The notes under the pieces were generated by a model. That model saw only the letters and a program-made list of their open reading frames with translations, did not search any database and was not told where the DNA came from. This document shows positions 40,564-50,053 of a DNA stretch of 64,000 nt, one piece after another. Position 1 is the stretch's first letter; each line of letters begins with the position of its first letter. The stretch is from Sulfurimonas sp. (GTDB taxonomy: Bacteria; Campylobacterota; Campylobacteria; Campylobacterales; Sulfurimonadaceae): contig NZ_JAHYJB010000008.1 of NCBI RefSeq assembly GCF_019429335.1, forward strand, positions 1-64,000. The letters run 5' to 3'. A program made the position numbers and the translations under genes.

Positions 40564-42065
40564 ATGAAAAAAATCATCCTGACTACGTTAAACTCAAGAT
40601 TTACTCACACCTCGATTGCACTTAGATATTTATATGCAAATCTGCATGAACTACAAGAGAGTGCCGAGATTTTAGAGTTCAGCATAAATGATGCTCCGCA
40701 AACAATCGCGCAAAAACTGCTTGTTAGCAAGCCGCAAATCATAGGAATAGGCGTCTATATATGGAACGTCTCGGAGGTTTACGAACTTCTGCATGTAATA
40801 AAAAAGTCTCTCCTGATGCGAAGGTTATATTAGGCGGCCCAGAGGTCTCGCATAAACCTTTTAGAGTCAATTTTGATAACGCTGACTATATAATTCAAGG
40901 CGAGGGAGATTTGGCTTTTTACGAGCTGTGCAAAAAAATCATAGCAGGAAACGCTCCTGTGGAAAATATTATTAAAATGAGTATGCCCTCTCTTAAAAAC
41001 GTAGCTCTTCCCTACAGATATTACACGGATGATGATATAAAAAACCGCTACATATACGTTGAAGCCTCGCGCGGATGCCCATTTGCATGTGAGTTTTGTC
41101 TCTCATCTATGGATGAGAAGGTGCGCTCATTTGACCTTGATACACTTTTAGAGGAGTTTGAACTTCTTTGGCAGCGTGGGGCTAGAAACTTCAAATTTAT
41201 AGACAGAACGTTCAACCTCAACATAAAAACTGCAAACCTGTTGCTTGATTTCTTTTTAAAAAAGCCTCCTCCTTATTTCGCCCACTTTGAAGTAGTCCCT
41301 GACCATTTTCCGGACTCGCTAAAGAGTAAGATAGCCCTATTTTCCGAAGGTGCGCTACAGCTTGAAATAGGCATACAGACACTTAATGAGCAAATCGCAA
41401 ACAATATCTCAAGACCGCTAAAACTCGACAAAATCAAAGAGAATATAAAATTTTTAGAGCATGAGACAAAAACGCATATGCATCTTGATTTGATTGTAGG
41501 TCTGCCAGGAGAGTCTCTGGAGAGCTTTGGAGCCAACCTTGATGAACTAGTGCGTCTAAGCAGCTGTGAGATTCAGATAGGGATACTCAAAAAGCTATCA
41601 GGCACATATATAAACCGCCACGATATAGAGCACGGCATGATATACAGCGATATTCCGCCTTATGACGTGCTTCAGACATCCAAACTCTCCTTTCATGAGA
41701 TAGGAGTTATGAAAAGATTCTCAAGATTTTGGGATTTAACCTATAACAGCGGCAACTTCAAAGAGAGTGTCAAACTAATCTGGCAGGATGGGAGCGTCTT
41801 TGAAAACTTTTATAAGTTTAGCCTTTGGATTTATACACAGACGGATTCTACATGGCAAATATCACTCCAAAGACTCGGCGAGCTGCTTTTTAGATATCTT
41901 TGCGAAGTTAAAAACCTCACCCCTGAATTAGTAGCTGAAAGAATGCTCTCAGATATGATGAAATTAAAAGGGCGCGCAATCCCGGAGTATTTAAAAGAGT
42001 ACGCTATTGGTATCTCAACCCGCAACAAAGAAGGAACATCTGGTTTTAATAAAAGACAGCACTAA
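40564..42065 (+). CDS. B12-binding-domain radical SAM protein, encoded in two frames joined by a -1 shift at A_AAA_AAG
   Basis: Frame 1 ORF 40564-40833 (MKKIILTTLNSRFTHTSIALRYLYANL...) and frame 2 ORF to 42065 (KVSPDAKVILGGPEVSHKPF...YVEASRGCPFACEFCLSSMDEKVR); CxxxCxxC present; frames join at 40800-40806. Confidence 0.8.
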
Positions 42066-42718
42066 TGTCAGAAATTTTTCGATATAATCTTCGCATGTTT
42101 AAGTTAAAAATAGTTGTATTGCTATCACTGCTTTTTTCAAGCATCTTGCTTACGGATGAGCCGTACGTGGACAAAGATCTGCTAAATGAGATAGCTGACA
42201 AGTATGGAGTTTTTGCAAAAAAAAGATTCTTCTATCTTCAAGAAACTCTAGACTCGGTAAAAGATAAAAGCGACTTGGAAAAACTAGAAGCGGTAAATAA
42301 CTTTTATAATGAAGTCAGATATGGCTCCGATATTAAAATATACGGCAAAAGCGACTATTGGGCTACTCCGTGGGAATTTTTGGGCAACGATAGAGGCGAT
42401 TGCGAAGATTATGTTATAAGTAAATACTTCGCTCTTAAACACCTTGGGGTTGACTATAAAAAACTTTTTTTTACATATGTCCGCTCTACTAACTTTAAAG
42501 AGCCGCACATGGTACTTACCTATTTTGAAACACCAAAAAGCGAACCGCTGATTTTGGATAACAACAATCGCAAAATATTCCCCGCATCACAAAGAAAAGA
42601 TTTAACACCAATCTATAACTTTAACGGTGATGTGCTTGATAAAGTCGGTAAAAACAATGAAAAATCTCACAAAAAATGGGACGAACTAAAACTCAACATG
42701 CAAAGGAAAAAAATATGA
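42065..42718 (+). CDS. Transglutaminase-like cysteine protease (BTLCP/LapG-like)
   Basis: 'YWATPWEFLGNDRGDCEDYVISKYFALKHLGVDYKKL', 'PHMVLTYF'; start may be 42095 (MFKLKIVVLL). Confidence 0.88.
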   Translation: MSEIFRYNLRMFKLKIVVLLSLLFSSILLTDEPYVDKDLLNEIADKYGVFAKKRFFYLQETLDSVKDKSDLEKLEAVNNFYNEVRYGSDIKIYGKSDYWATPWEFLGNDRGDCEDYVISKYFALKHLGVDYKKLFFTYVRSTNFKEPHMVLTYFETPKSEPLILDNNNRKIFPASQRKDLTPIYNFNGDVLDKVGKNNEKSHKKWDELKLNMQRKKI

Positions 42719-44637
42719 CACTATTTAAACAGATAGCTTTAATGTTATCAATATTTTTACTAATCATATTGGCAACTGTACTCATACTAAACTTTCAAAG
42801 CGCAAACAAAGGGGTTCAAGACAGGCTTTATGATGATGCAAAAAATACTGCTACTTCTCTTAGCCTTTCGCTTGGGAGCGCCAATGGCGACCTCTCCATG
42901 ATGTCAACCATGATAAATGCAAATTTTGACAGCGGGAACTATAGTCTTATATCTCTTGTTGATGTTGAGAACAATTCGCTTTATGACAGAAAGACAGAGA
43001 GCGACATCAAGACAGTTCCAAAATGGTTTATATCCCTTATAGAGCTTCAAGCGCCGATTGCCCATGCTAATGTCTCAGCAGGATGGAGCCAAGTAGGGAT
43101 TTTAAGCGTTCAAAGCGATTCAACATATGCCTACAAGCAGCTTTATTCTATTTTAATTGACCTTCTTATCTATTTTACAATTATCGCGCTTGTCAGTCTT
43201 GTAACGCTTAACCTGCTGCTTCACGCTGTTTTAAGGCCTCTAAAAGAGGTGCAAAAGCAAGCTGGGGCAATTACAAAAAACGAGTTTATCATTCAAAGCA
43301 ATATTCCATACACAAAAGAGCTCGCAGATGTGGTGCTTGGAATGAACAATATGGTTTCAAAAGTAAAAGCTATGTTTGACAAAGGAAATGAGGAGTTAAA
43401 AGCGCATAAGGAGCTTGAGTATGTAGACCAAGATACACAGCTAAGAAACCGCAAGTACCTCATTGACAGGCTTCCTGCTTATCTAAAAGCTGACGCATCT
43501 TATGAGGGCGGGGTAAATATGCTAATCTCTCTGAGCGGAATAATTGAAGCCAATGAAAAACTTGGGAGACAAAACGTAAACAAGATCTTTATAAAAATTG
43601 CCGATATCTTCAGAAATGGCACAAAAAATATTAAAGATTCTATCGTTGCAAGAATCAACGGCACCGAATTCTCGCTTCTTCTTCCAAACTACTCAAACGA
43701 AGAGGCGATAGAACTTGCAAAAAACATACAGCAATCTTGCAAAGATGTTATTGAAGCAGCAGAGCTTGATCCAAATGAGACTTTTGCCTCTGTCGGGTTA
43801 TACAACTATAGACACAGCGACAGCATAACAAAACTGCTCTCAAAATCAGACAATGCGCTTGCGCAGGCAAAATTCAACCATGAAAACATACATCTTGAAA
43901 AAGCAGAAGATGCCATAGAGGTTATGGGCAAAGAGGCTTGGAAACTTCTTATCAACAAAGCTATAGAAAAAGAGAGATTTAGTTTTGTCTCTTGGAGTGT
44001 TATAGATACGAAAGCCAAAAAACTATCTCACAATGTCCTTAGCATCAATCTGACGCTTGATAAAAACAGCTCTTACGGCTATGCTCAATTTATGGCTCCT
44101 GCGATACAATCGGGACTAAGCTGCAACATATACAAAAAAATTGTCGACATGTTATTTAAAAACTCAAGTATGATGCTGAGCGCCTCAACCTACTCCCTTA
44201 GACTTCCTCATGAATATCTGGAGGATAAAGATACATACGGCAACTTAAGCGAGCTTCTTCGCGCAAATGCAGCGCTCCTGACATTTAAAGTAATCATCGA
44301 ACTGCCTGACAGATTAGTCCGTCAAGACTCAAAACTAATAAGAGAGTATATAGAGCTCTTTAGAAAATATGGTATAAGCATCGGTATTTTTGAATTTATC
44401 GGCGAGAGCAAAGACTATGGCTACCTGCAAGAGCTTAGACCGGTATATATAAAGGGTGAGAGTAGCTACTTTTTAACACAAAGCGATCAGTCTCTCTCAG
44501 CACTTAGACTTATAACAGATACTCTTGGCATCTCACTTATAGCCGTTGGTGTTAGCGATACCCTAACGTTAGAAAAACTAAAAGCCAGAGATATACATAT
44601 TGTTCAAGGAAAAGTAACAGAGATGGTTGATATTTAA
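42715..44637 (+). CDS. LapD-like receptor: periplasmic LapD/MoxY-type domain, HAMP, degenerate GGDEF and EAL
   Basis: 'MTLFKQIALMLSIFLLIILATVLILNFQSANKGVQDRLYDDAKNTATSLSLSLG'; GGDEF motif replaced by 'NGTEF'; adjacent to LapG-like gene. Confidence 0.85.
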   Translation: MTLFKQIALMLSIFLLIILATVLILNFQSANKGVQDRLYDDAKNTATSLSLSLGSANGDLSMMSTMINANFDSGNYSLISLVDVENNSLYDRKTESDIKTVPKWFISLIELQAPIAHANVSAGWSQVGILSVQSDSTYAYKQLYSILIDLLIYFTIIALVSLVTLNLLLHAVLRPLKEVQKQAGAITKNEFIIQSNIPYTKELADVVLGMNNMVSKVKAMFDKGNEELKAHKELEYVDQDTQLRNRKYLIDRLPAYLKADASYEGGVNMLISLSGIIEANEKLGRQNVNKIFIKIADIFRNGTKNIKDSIVARINGTEFSLLLPNYSNEEAIELAKNIQQSCKDVIEAAELDPNETFASVGLYNYRHSDSITKLLSKSDNALAQAKFNHENIHLEKAEDAIEVMGKEAWKLLINKAIEKERFSFVSWSVIDTKAKKLSHNVLSINLTLDKNSSYGYAQFMAPAIQSGLSCNIYKKIVDMLFKNSSMMLSASTYSLRLPHEYLEDKDTYGNLSELLRANAALLTFKVIIELPDRLVRQDSKLIREYIELFRKYGISIGIFEFIGESKDYGYLQELRPVYIKGESSYFLTQSDQSLSALRLITDTLGISLIAVGVSDTLTLEKLKARDIHIVQGKVTEMVDI

Positions 44638-44703
44638 AGGAATCTTTACTATTATAGTAGTATCCTTTAGACATAAAAATTAATAAAAGGTTGGACTTAC
44701 TAT

Positions 44704-45822
44704 ATGTTTTTTAAAAACAACAAACTCGCCGGTGCACTTCAAGCTAAAGAGGCAGAGATAGCACTCCTGCAAAATGAGTTGGAATATGCAAATGAAAAAA
44801 TTTCAAATCTTGAAAAAAAAGCTAAAAATGCAAGTAGCGAGCACGCCATAAATCAACTTATCAAGGCTCTTGTTGATGGTTTAAATGAGAGCTGTTTCAG
44901 AGACTTATCAGGTTTACAAGCTGATTTGAGCAATAATTTAAATGAGCTAAAAGATATTGATCAAAGAAGTGAAGATAACAACCGCAGCGCAGATGACGCG
45001 CTCATTGATGTGAATGTTCTTATGCAGACGATGGTCTCTCTGCTTGAGCATATAACCAGCACCTATGATCAAGTCAGTACACTAAACACTAATGTTGAAA
45101 ACATATCAAGTGTTATCAGCCTAATCAAAGATATAAGCGATCAGACAAACCTTCTTGCACTGAATGCGGCTATAGAAGCGGCGCGTGCTGGCGAGCACGG
45201 AAGAGGATTTGCAGTTGTTGCGGATGAAGTAAGAAAACTTGCCGAAAGAACCCAAAAGGCAACAAGTGAAGTCGAGATAACGGTTCAAAGCCTAAAGCAA
45301 AATACGCAAGAGGTGCATGAACACTCAAAATCGATGGAAAAACTCTCAACCGACTCAAATGAGCAGGTAAGCTCACTTCAAGAGAAGATGCACAATCTTC
45401 TTGAGAGCTCTGAGATTATCGTTGAAAAGAACCAAAACATTACTAACGCTGTATTTATGGCTCTAGTTAAGCTTGACCACCTGCTATTTAAATCAAACGG
45501 CTATAAGACTGTATTTAAAAATCAAATTGACGGCCATTTTGCTTCAGACACAGAATGTCGTTTAGGTCAATGGTATCACACCGGAATAGGCAAAGAAAAC
45601 TTCAGTACAACGCCAAGCTATCCAAAGCTTACAGCTCCGCACAAAGAAGTTCATGAAAATATTAAAAAAGCTATAGACTGTGTGGCAAATAATACATGTA
45701 CTGAGCAATCTGCAAACGTAGTAACATATTTTAGAGATGCAGAAAAAGCAAGCAAAAGTGTTACGGAAGTTTTAAATGCTATGCTGGCAGAGGAGAGAGC
45801 CGCAAGGTCTAAAGGAAAATAG
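44704..45822 (+). CDS. Cytoplasmic MCP-like protein with CZB domain
   Basis: No TM; coiled-coil N-terminus, MCP hairpin, '[39 protein letters not shown]'. Confidence 0.9.
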   Translation: MFFKNNKLAGALQAKEAEIALLQNELEYANEKISNLEKKAKNASSEHAINQLIKALVDGLNESCFRDLSGLQADLSNNLNELKDIDQRSEDNNRSADDALIDVNVLMQTMVSLLEHITSTYDQVSTLNTNVENISSVISLIKDISDQTNLLALNAAIEAARAGEHGRGFAVVADEVRKLAERTQKATSEVEITVQSLKQNTQEVHEHSKSMEKLSTDSNEQVSSLQEKMHNLLESSEIIVEKNQNITNAVFMALVKLDHLLFKSNGYKTVFKNQIDGHFASDTECRLGQWYHTGIGKENFSTTPSYPKLTAPHKEVHENIKKAIDCVANNTCTEQSANVVTYFRDAEKASKSVTEVLNAMLAEERAARSKGK

Positions 45823-45825
45823 GCT

Positions 45826-46302
45826 CTAAATTCCTCTGGAATTTAGCCCTTTTGCTATTGCCTCGTTTATCTCCTGCTTATATTCAGGATTTTGTTTCTC
45901 AAGCTCTCTGTCGAAATTGATTATCAAATCTTTGTTTGCATTAGGGTGTCTGCATAAAGTAAAAAGTATATCTATATAGATATCAAAGTCTGGATGAGCC
46001 CTGAGTCCGAGCTTTTTATGTACTTTTCCGTGGTATTTTATGATTGCGTCAAGTGCATACTGAAGCTTCTTGGAATCTGATTTTTTATTTTTAATTATTC
46101 CTTCCAAATAGTTTAAATCAAGCTCTTTTTTCTGAGCTTCACCACTTGGCTCTTTTTTCTCTTCTTGCTCAGCAGGCTTAATATCTGATAATTTCTCTTG
46201 AGAATTTTTTGTGCCTCTTGGTTCTAAAAATAGCAACAATAGCAACAAGCCCAACAGTGCAACCAATCCCACAATAGACTTGATAATTAATTCTGCTTCC
46301 AT
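45826..46302 (-). CDS. Membrane-anchored hypothetical protein
   Basis: 158 aa, N-terminal TM 'IIKSIVGLVALLGLLLLLLFL' then charged region. Confidence 0.7.
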   Translation of the reverse strand: MEAELIIKSIVGLVALLGLLLLLLFLEPRGTKNSQEKLSDIKPAEQEEKKEPSGEAQKKELDLNYLEGIIKNKKSDSKKLQYALDAIIKYHGKVHKKLGLRAHPDFDIYIDILFTLCRHPNANKDLIINFDRELEKQNPEYKQEINEAIAKGLNSRGI

Positions 46303-46386
46303 TAGCCGCCGTTTTTTGTTTTATTATACCTTAGTGTAAATAAAGATGTCTATATATCGTGGATTTTATAAGAAAAGTTAATTAGG

Positions 46387-46475
46387 TGGTGGACAGTGAG
46401 GGATTCGAACCCTCGGTAAGTTTCCCTACGGCCGCGTTCCAGGCGACTGGATTAAACCAACTCTCCCAACTGTCC
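46387..46475 (-). tRNA. tRNA-Ser (anticodon GGA), CCA encoded
   Basis: Minus strand GGACAGT...CTGGAAC...GGTTCGAATCCCTC ACTGTCC A CCA; 7-bp acceptor stem, long variable arm, anticodon loop CTGGAAC. Confidence 0.9.
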
Positions 46476-46530
46476 ATGTTTAAAGACGGAATTTTATCTA
46501 CAAATCCCTTAAGGGTAGCTCTGCTGAAGC

Positions 46531-47193
46531 TTATATTGAAAAATCGCTATAGTCATACTTCTGCAAATCTATATAGTACTTTTTGCCTATCGTAATAATT
46601 CTAGGATCCTCTTTTGAACTCACTTCAAACTTCTCTTTTATCTTTGAGATTTTTTTCTTTGAGAAATTTTTACTCTTTAGGTACTTGTTTAGTGATATCA
46701 GTCTACGGTTCTCTATGCTCTCTTTTGGTTCTCTTGGTTGGATTTCGGCTTCATATGCCTCATCATCCGCGCCTATGGAAATCTCCTGCGGAGCACTTAG
46801 CATAAACTTTGAGGAGATGGCGTTTATGATGTTTTTAAGCTGCTCATCCTTCTCTTTATATATGTTCTCAATCTTTATTCTCTCTTCTATCAGCATCTGC
46901 TCTTTTTGGTCTCTGAGAGTTCTTGTCTCGCCCTCAAGAGTCTCTACTTTATGCTGAAGTTTTGCGTTTTGCTCTTCTAAAAATTTATAGTATCTGTCAT
47001 CGCTGTTATGAGAATTTTTTTGACTGCTTGCTTTTTTCGCTGCAACCTGAGTGCCGTCCTCTTTACCGAGGATAACAAGTTTTACTCCGTTTTCTACTAC
47101 ACTGTGCAAAGAACCTCTTCTTATACGGTTATGTATTGCCTCTTTGGATACGCCGAGCTTATCAGCCGCATCAGAAATTGTTAACTTTGACAT
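46531..47193 (-). CDS. HTH DNA-binding protein with coiled coil
   Basis: 'LTISDAADKLGVSKEAIHNRIRRGSLHSVVENGVKLVIL' HTH-like start, long coiled coil. Confidence 0.65.
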   Translation of the reverse strand: MSKLTISDAADKLGVSKEAIHNRIRRGSLHSVVENGVKLVILGKEDGTQVAAKKASSQKNSHNSDDRYYKFLEEQNAKLQHKVETLEGETRTLRDQKEQMLIEERIKIENIYKEKDEQLKNIINAISSKFMLSAPQEISIGADDEAYEAEIQPREPKESIENRRLISLNKYLKSKNFSKKKISKIKEKFEVSSKEDPRIITIGKKYYIDLQKYDYSDFSI

Positions 47194-47204
47194 GTAGCCT
47201 CTCC

Positions 47205-47702
47205 CTATCTCATATTTTCAAAAACAAGCGGCGCTTCCCACTCCATAGAACGAATAGTTGCAATAACTTTTTGCAAATCATCCAGCTTCGCCCCCTTGAC
47301 TCTAATGGAATCGCCCTCTATCTGAGCTGTCACTTTTAGTTTTAGGTTTTTTATCTCAGCTACGATTTTTTTAGCCTCTTTGGACTCAATGTAGTCCACC
47401 ACTTTATATGTCGCTTTTCTTGTGTTGCCGCTTGCATTTTCAACTTTTACTTCATCTAAAACCTTTGAAGAGAGATTTTGTTTTAAAAGCTTTGTTACTA
47501 CGACATCTTTAAGCGCTTCTAGTTTGTTATCACTTGAGGCAACTAACACCAACAGTTTGTCTTTCTCTTTAAAGTCAACTTCATAGGTCGTGCCCTTAAA
47601 ATCATAACGGTTTGCAACCTCTTTATCAACCGAATTTACCGCATTTTTAAAACTCTGCATATCTATCTTTGCACTTATATCAAATGAGTACTCTTTTGCC
47701 AT
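47205..47702 (-). CDS. yajQ: YajQ-family (nucleotide-binding) protein
   Basis: 'EYSFDISAKIDMQSFKNAVNSVDKEVANRYDFKGTTYEVDF'. Confidence 0.93.
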   Translation of the reverse strand: MAKEYSFDISAKIDMQSFKNAVNSVDKEVANRYDFKGTTYEVDFKEKDKLLVLVASSDNKLEALKDVVVTKLLKQNLSSKVLDEVKVENASGNTRKATYKVVDYIESKEAKKIVAEIKNLKLKVTAQIEGDSIRVKGAKLDDLQKVIATIRSMEWEAPLVFENMR

Positions 47703-47757
47703 TTTTTTAAACCTTTTGTAAAATAGTTGTAAATTATAACATAAAAAATGGTGTTAG

Positions 47758-48459
47758 TTAAAACTGTGGGCTTCCGTCAAAACCGAACCCGCCGCCAAAA
47801 CTTGCAAAACTCGGATCGCTATAACCTAACATTGCGCTTCTTGCCCTTAGCTTTTCTATATCCGCTTTGCTTGAAATCTCCTGCGGACAAACCAGAGTAC
47901 ACTCGTTGCAGAGCGTGCAGTCCCAAACGCCGTTTGTTTGAATAACATCCATCTTCTCTTTTGGATTTTGCTCTCTTTTGTCGCTAACATACCGCCAAAC
48001 TCTTGTTAGCGCAAACGGTCCTAAAAATTCGCTATTTACTGCATAAACAGGACAGGCGCTATAACATGAGCCACAAAGGATACAGTCACTCTGAAGCTCA
48101 TTTCTCTTCTCATCTTCATGAGAGAGCAACACATTCTCTGTTATAGAACTCTGCCACGCTTTTGCTTTTGCATTAAAACCGTAAGCCTTATCCATATCCA
48201 CAACAAGGTCGCGCATTACCTCGCTGTTTTTAAGCGGCTCTATCAGGTCTCCATCTTTTGCATGGTAAGAGCATGCCAAAACCTCCTTGCCGTTTGCCCT
48301 CACAGCGCAGCTTCCGCAAACACTGCTTCTGCATCCGCTGCTGTACGAAAGGGACGGGTCAAGTTCCGTTTTAATTCTATTTAAAAGCTCTAAAAGCGTG
48401 GAGCCCTCTGCGTCAATATCGTACTCTACAACACTATCTCTTTTGATATTAATTTTCAT
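47758..48459 (-). CDS. Succinate dehydrogenase/fumarate reductase iron-sulfur subunit
   Basis: 'SSGCRSSVCGSCAVRANGKEVLAC', 'CILCGSCYSACPVYAVN', 'CTLCNECTLVCPQ'. Confidence 0.93.
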   Translation of the reverse strand: MKINIKRDSVVEYDIDAEGSTLLELLNRIKTELDPSLSYSSGCRSSVCGSCAVRANGKEVLACSYHAKDGDLIEPLKNSEVMRDLVVDMDKAYGFNAKAKAWQSSITENVLLSHEDEKRNELQSDCILCGSCYSACPVYAVNSEFLGPFALTRVWRYVSDKREQNPKEKMDVIQTNGVWDCTLCNECTLVCPQEISSKADIEKLRARSAMLGYSDPSFASFGGGFGFDGSPQF

Positions 48460-50053
48460 AGCTGAGCGCCCCTTCTTTGTCTATAATTGTATGGGCTTCA
48501 AACTTTTTATCAGCATGTGGCGCATCAACTCTAAAGTGTGCTCCTCTGCTCTCATCTCTGCCGATAGCAGAAATAAGAATAAGCTCGCTGATTTCAAGCA
48601 TATTTTTAAACTCCAAAAACTCTCTTAAGTTTGTGTTATACTCTTTTGTTTTATCACTTACACCCATTTTAGGCAATAAGGCTCTTGTCTCTCTTACTTT
48701 GTCCAAAACACTATAGAGCGATTTCTTCTCTCTTTTTATTCCTACATGTAGATAAAACAGCTCACCCAAATCTCTCTGTTTTTCATAAAAATTTATCTCG
48801 TTTGTATATCTCTTTATCTCGGCAATTTTCTCTTGGAAAATATTTTTATTTTCGCTAATCTCTGTAGTTTTATCAACACTCATGGCATACTTTGCGGCTC
48901 TATCTCCTGAGAGTTTGCCAAAAACAACCAGCTCAAGGAGCGAGTTTCCTCCAAGCCTGTTTGCTCCGTGCACTCTATGGCTTGCGCACTCACCGACTGC
49001 AAAAAGTCCATTTATACATGTAGATGAGTTTTCATCAACCTCTATTCCGCCCATAGTGTAGTGAGCTGATGGCTTGATGGGTATCAGTTCATGAACAGGG
49101 TCAATATTTTCATACAGCTTTGCAAGTTTTGCCTCTTGGGGCAGCTCGTTTTCTATAAACTCTGTACCCAAATGCCTTATATCCAAAAACACATCTCCGC
49201 CCTTTGCTATCTCATCGTTTATTGCCCTTGCGACCTCATCACGCGGTGATAGTTCGTTAGTAAATCTCTCACCCTTTGAGTTTAGCAGATACCCTCCTGC
49301 GCCTCTGGCACTCTCGGAGATTAAAACAGATGAGTTTTTAAGTGCGGTCGGGTGAAACTGTATAAACTCCATATCACTTAGCCTTGCGCCGGCGCGCACT
49401 GCAGCGGCAATCCCATCACCGCTAGATGCAACCGAGTTTGTCGAGTGTTTGTGAAAAACTCTGCTGTATCCTCCCGTAGCGACTATAACACTTTGCGCCT
49501 CGTGGATTTCAACCTCACCGCTTCTTATGTTTAAAACACTAACACCGCTAACATATGGCTTTTGTTTGTCACTACATATAATAAAATCCAAGAGATATCT
49601 CTCATTTAAAATCTCAATTCCCTCCGCCATACATCTGTCATAAAGCGTATGAAGGATTTTAAGACCTGTATAGTCCTGCGCGTAGCAAGCTCTGGCTGCA
49701 TACGCGCCGCCAAGTTTTCTCTGTGCAATTTTATTCTCTTTCGTTCTGCTAAAAGGAACACCGATGCTATCCAGCCATAAAACGACATCTGGAGCGCTTT
49801 GGCATAAAAACCTCACGGCATCCTCGTTTGCAAGCCCATGTGCGGACTTAAGAGTATTCTCTACATGTAACTCTACGCTATCCTCTTCAACATTTGAGAG
49901 TGCCGCATTAATGCCGCCTTGCGCCATACATGTCTGGCTTCTTGTGGGATACTCTTTTGTTATCACAACTACTTCAGCGCCGCTCTCGTGTGCGCTAAGA
50001 GCAGCTACAAGTCCTGCTCCGCCGCCGCCTATAACAATTACTCTATTTTTCAT
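48449..50053 (-). CDS. Succinate dehydrogenase/fumarate reductase flavoprotein subunit
   Basis: 'VIGGGGAGLVAALSAHESGAEVVVITKEYPTRSQTCMAQGGINAAL', 'HRVHGANRLGGNSLLELVVFG'. Confidence 0.94.
   Translation of the reverse strand: MKNRVIVIGGGGAGLVAALSAHESGAEVVVITKEYPTRSQTCMAQGGINAALSNVEEDSVELHVENTLKSAHGLANEDAVRFLCQSAPDVVLWLDSIGVPFSRTKENKIAQRKLGGAYAARACYAQDYTGLKILHTLYDRCMAEGIEILNERYLLDFIICSDKQKPYVSGVSVLNIRSGEVEIHEAQSVIVATGGYSRVFHKHSTNSVASSGDGIAAAVRAGARLSDMEFIQFHPTALKNSSVLISESARGAGGYLLNSKGERFTNELSPRDEVARAINDEIAKGGDVFLDIRHLGTEFIENELPQEAKLAKLYENIDPVHELIPIKPSAHYTMGGIEVDENSSTCINGLFAVGECASHRVHGANRLGGNSLLELVVFGKLSGDRAAKYAMSVDKTTEISENKNIFQEKIAEIKRYTNEINFYEKQRDLGELFYLHVGIKREKKSLYSVLDKVRETRALLPKMGVSDKTKEYNTNLREFLEFKNMLEISELILISAIGRDESRGAHFRVDAPHADKKFEAHTIIDKEGALSYEN

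Noticed and set aside
40761-40800. Start codon of the 434-aa radical SAM ORF (MERLGGLRTSACNKKVSP...)
   Set aside because: The first ~16 residues are an out-of-frame reading of the upstream B12-binding region; the conserved protein continues from the 40564 frame via a -1 shift.
46386-46595. ORF 46386..46595 (+)
   Set aside because: Overlaps the tRNA-Ser on the opposite strand; the open frame is incidental.
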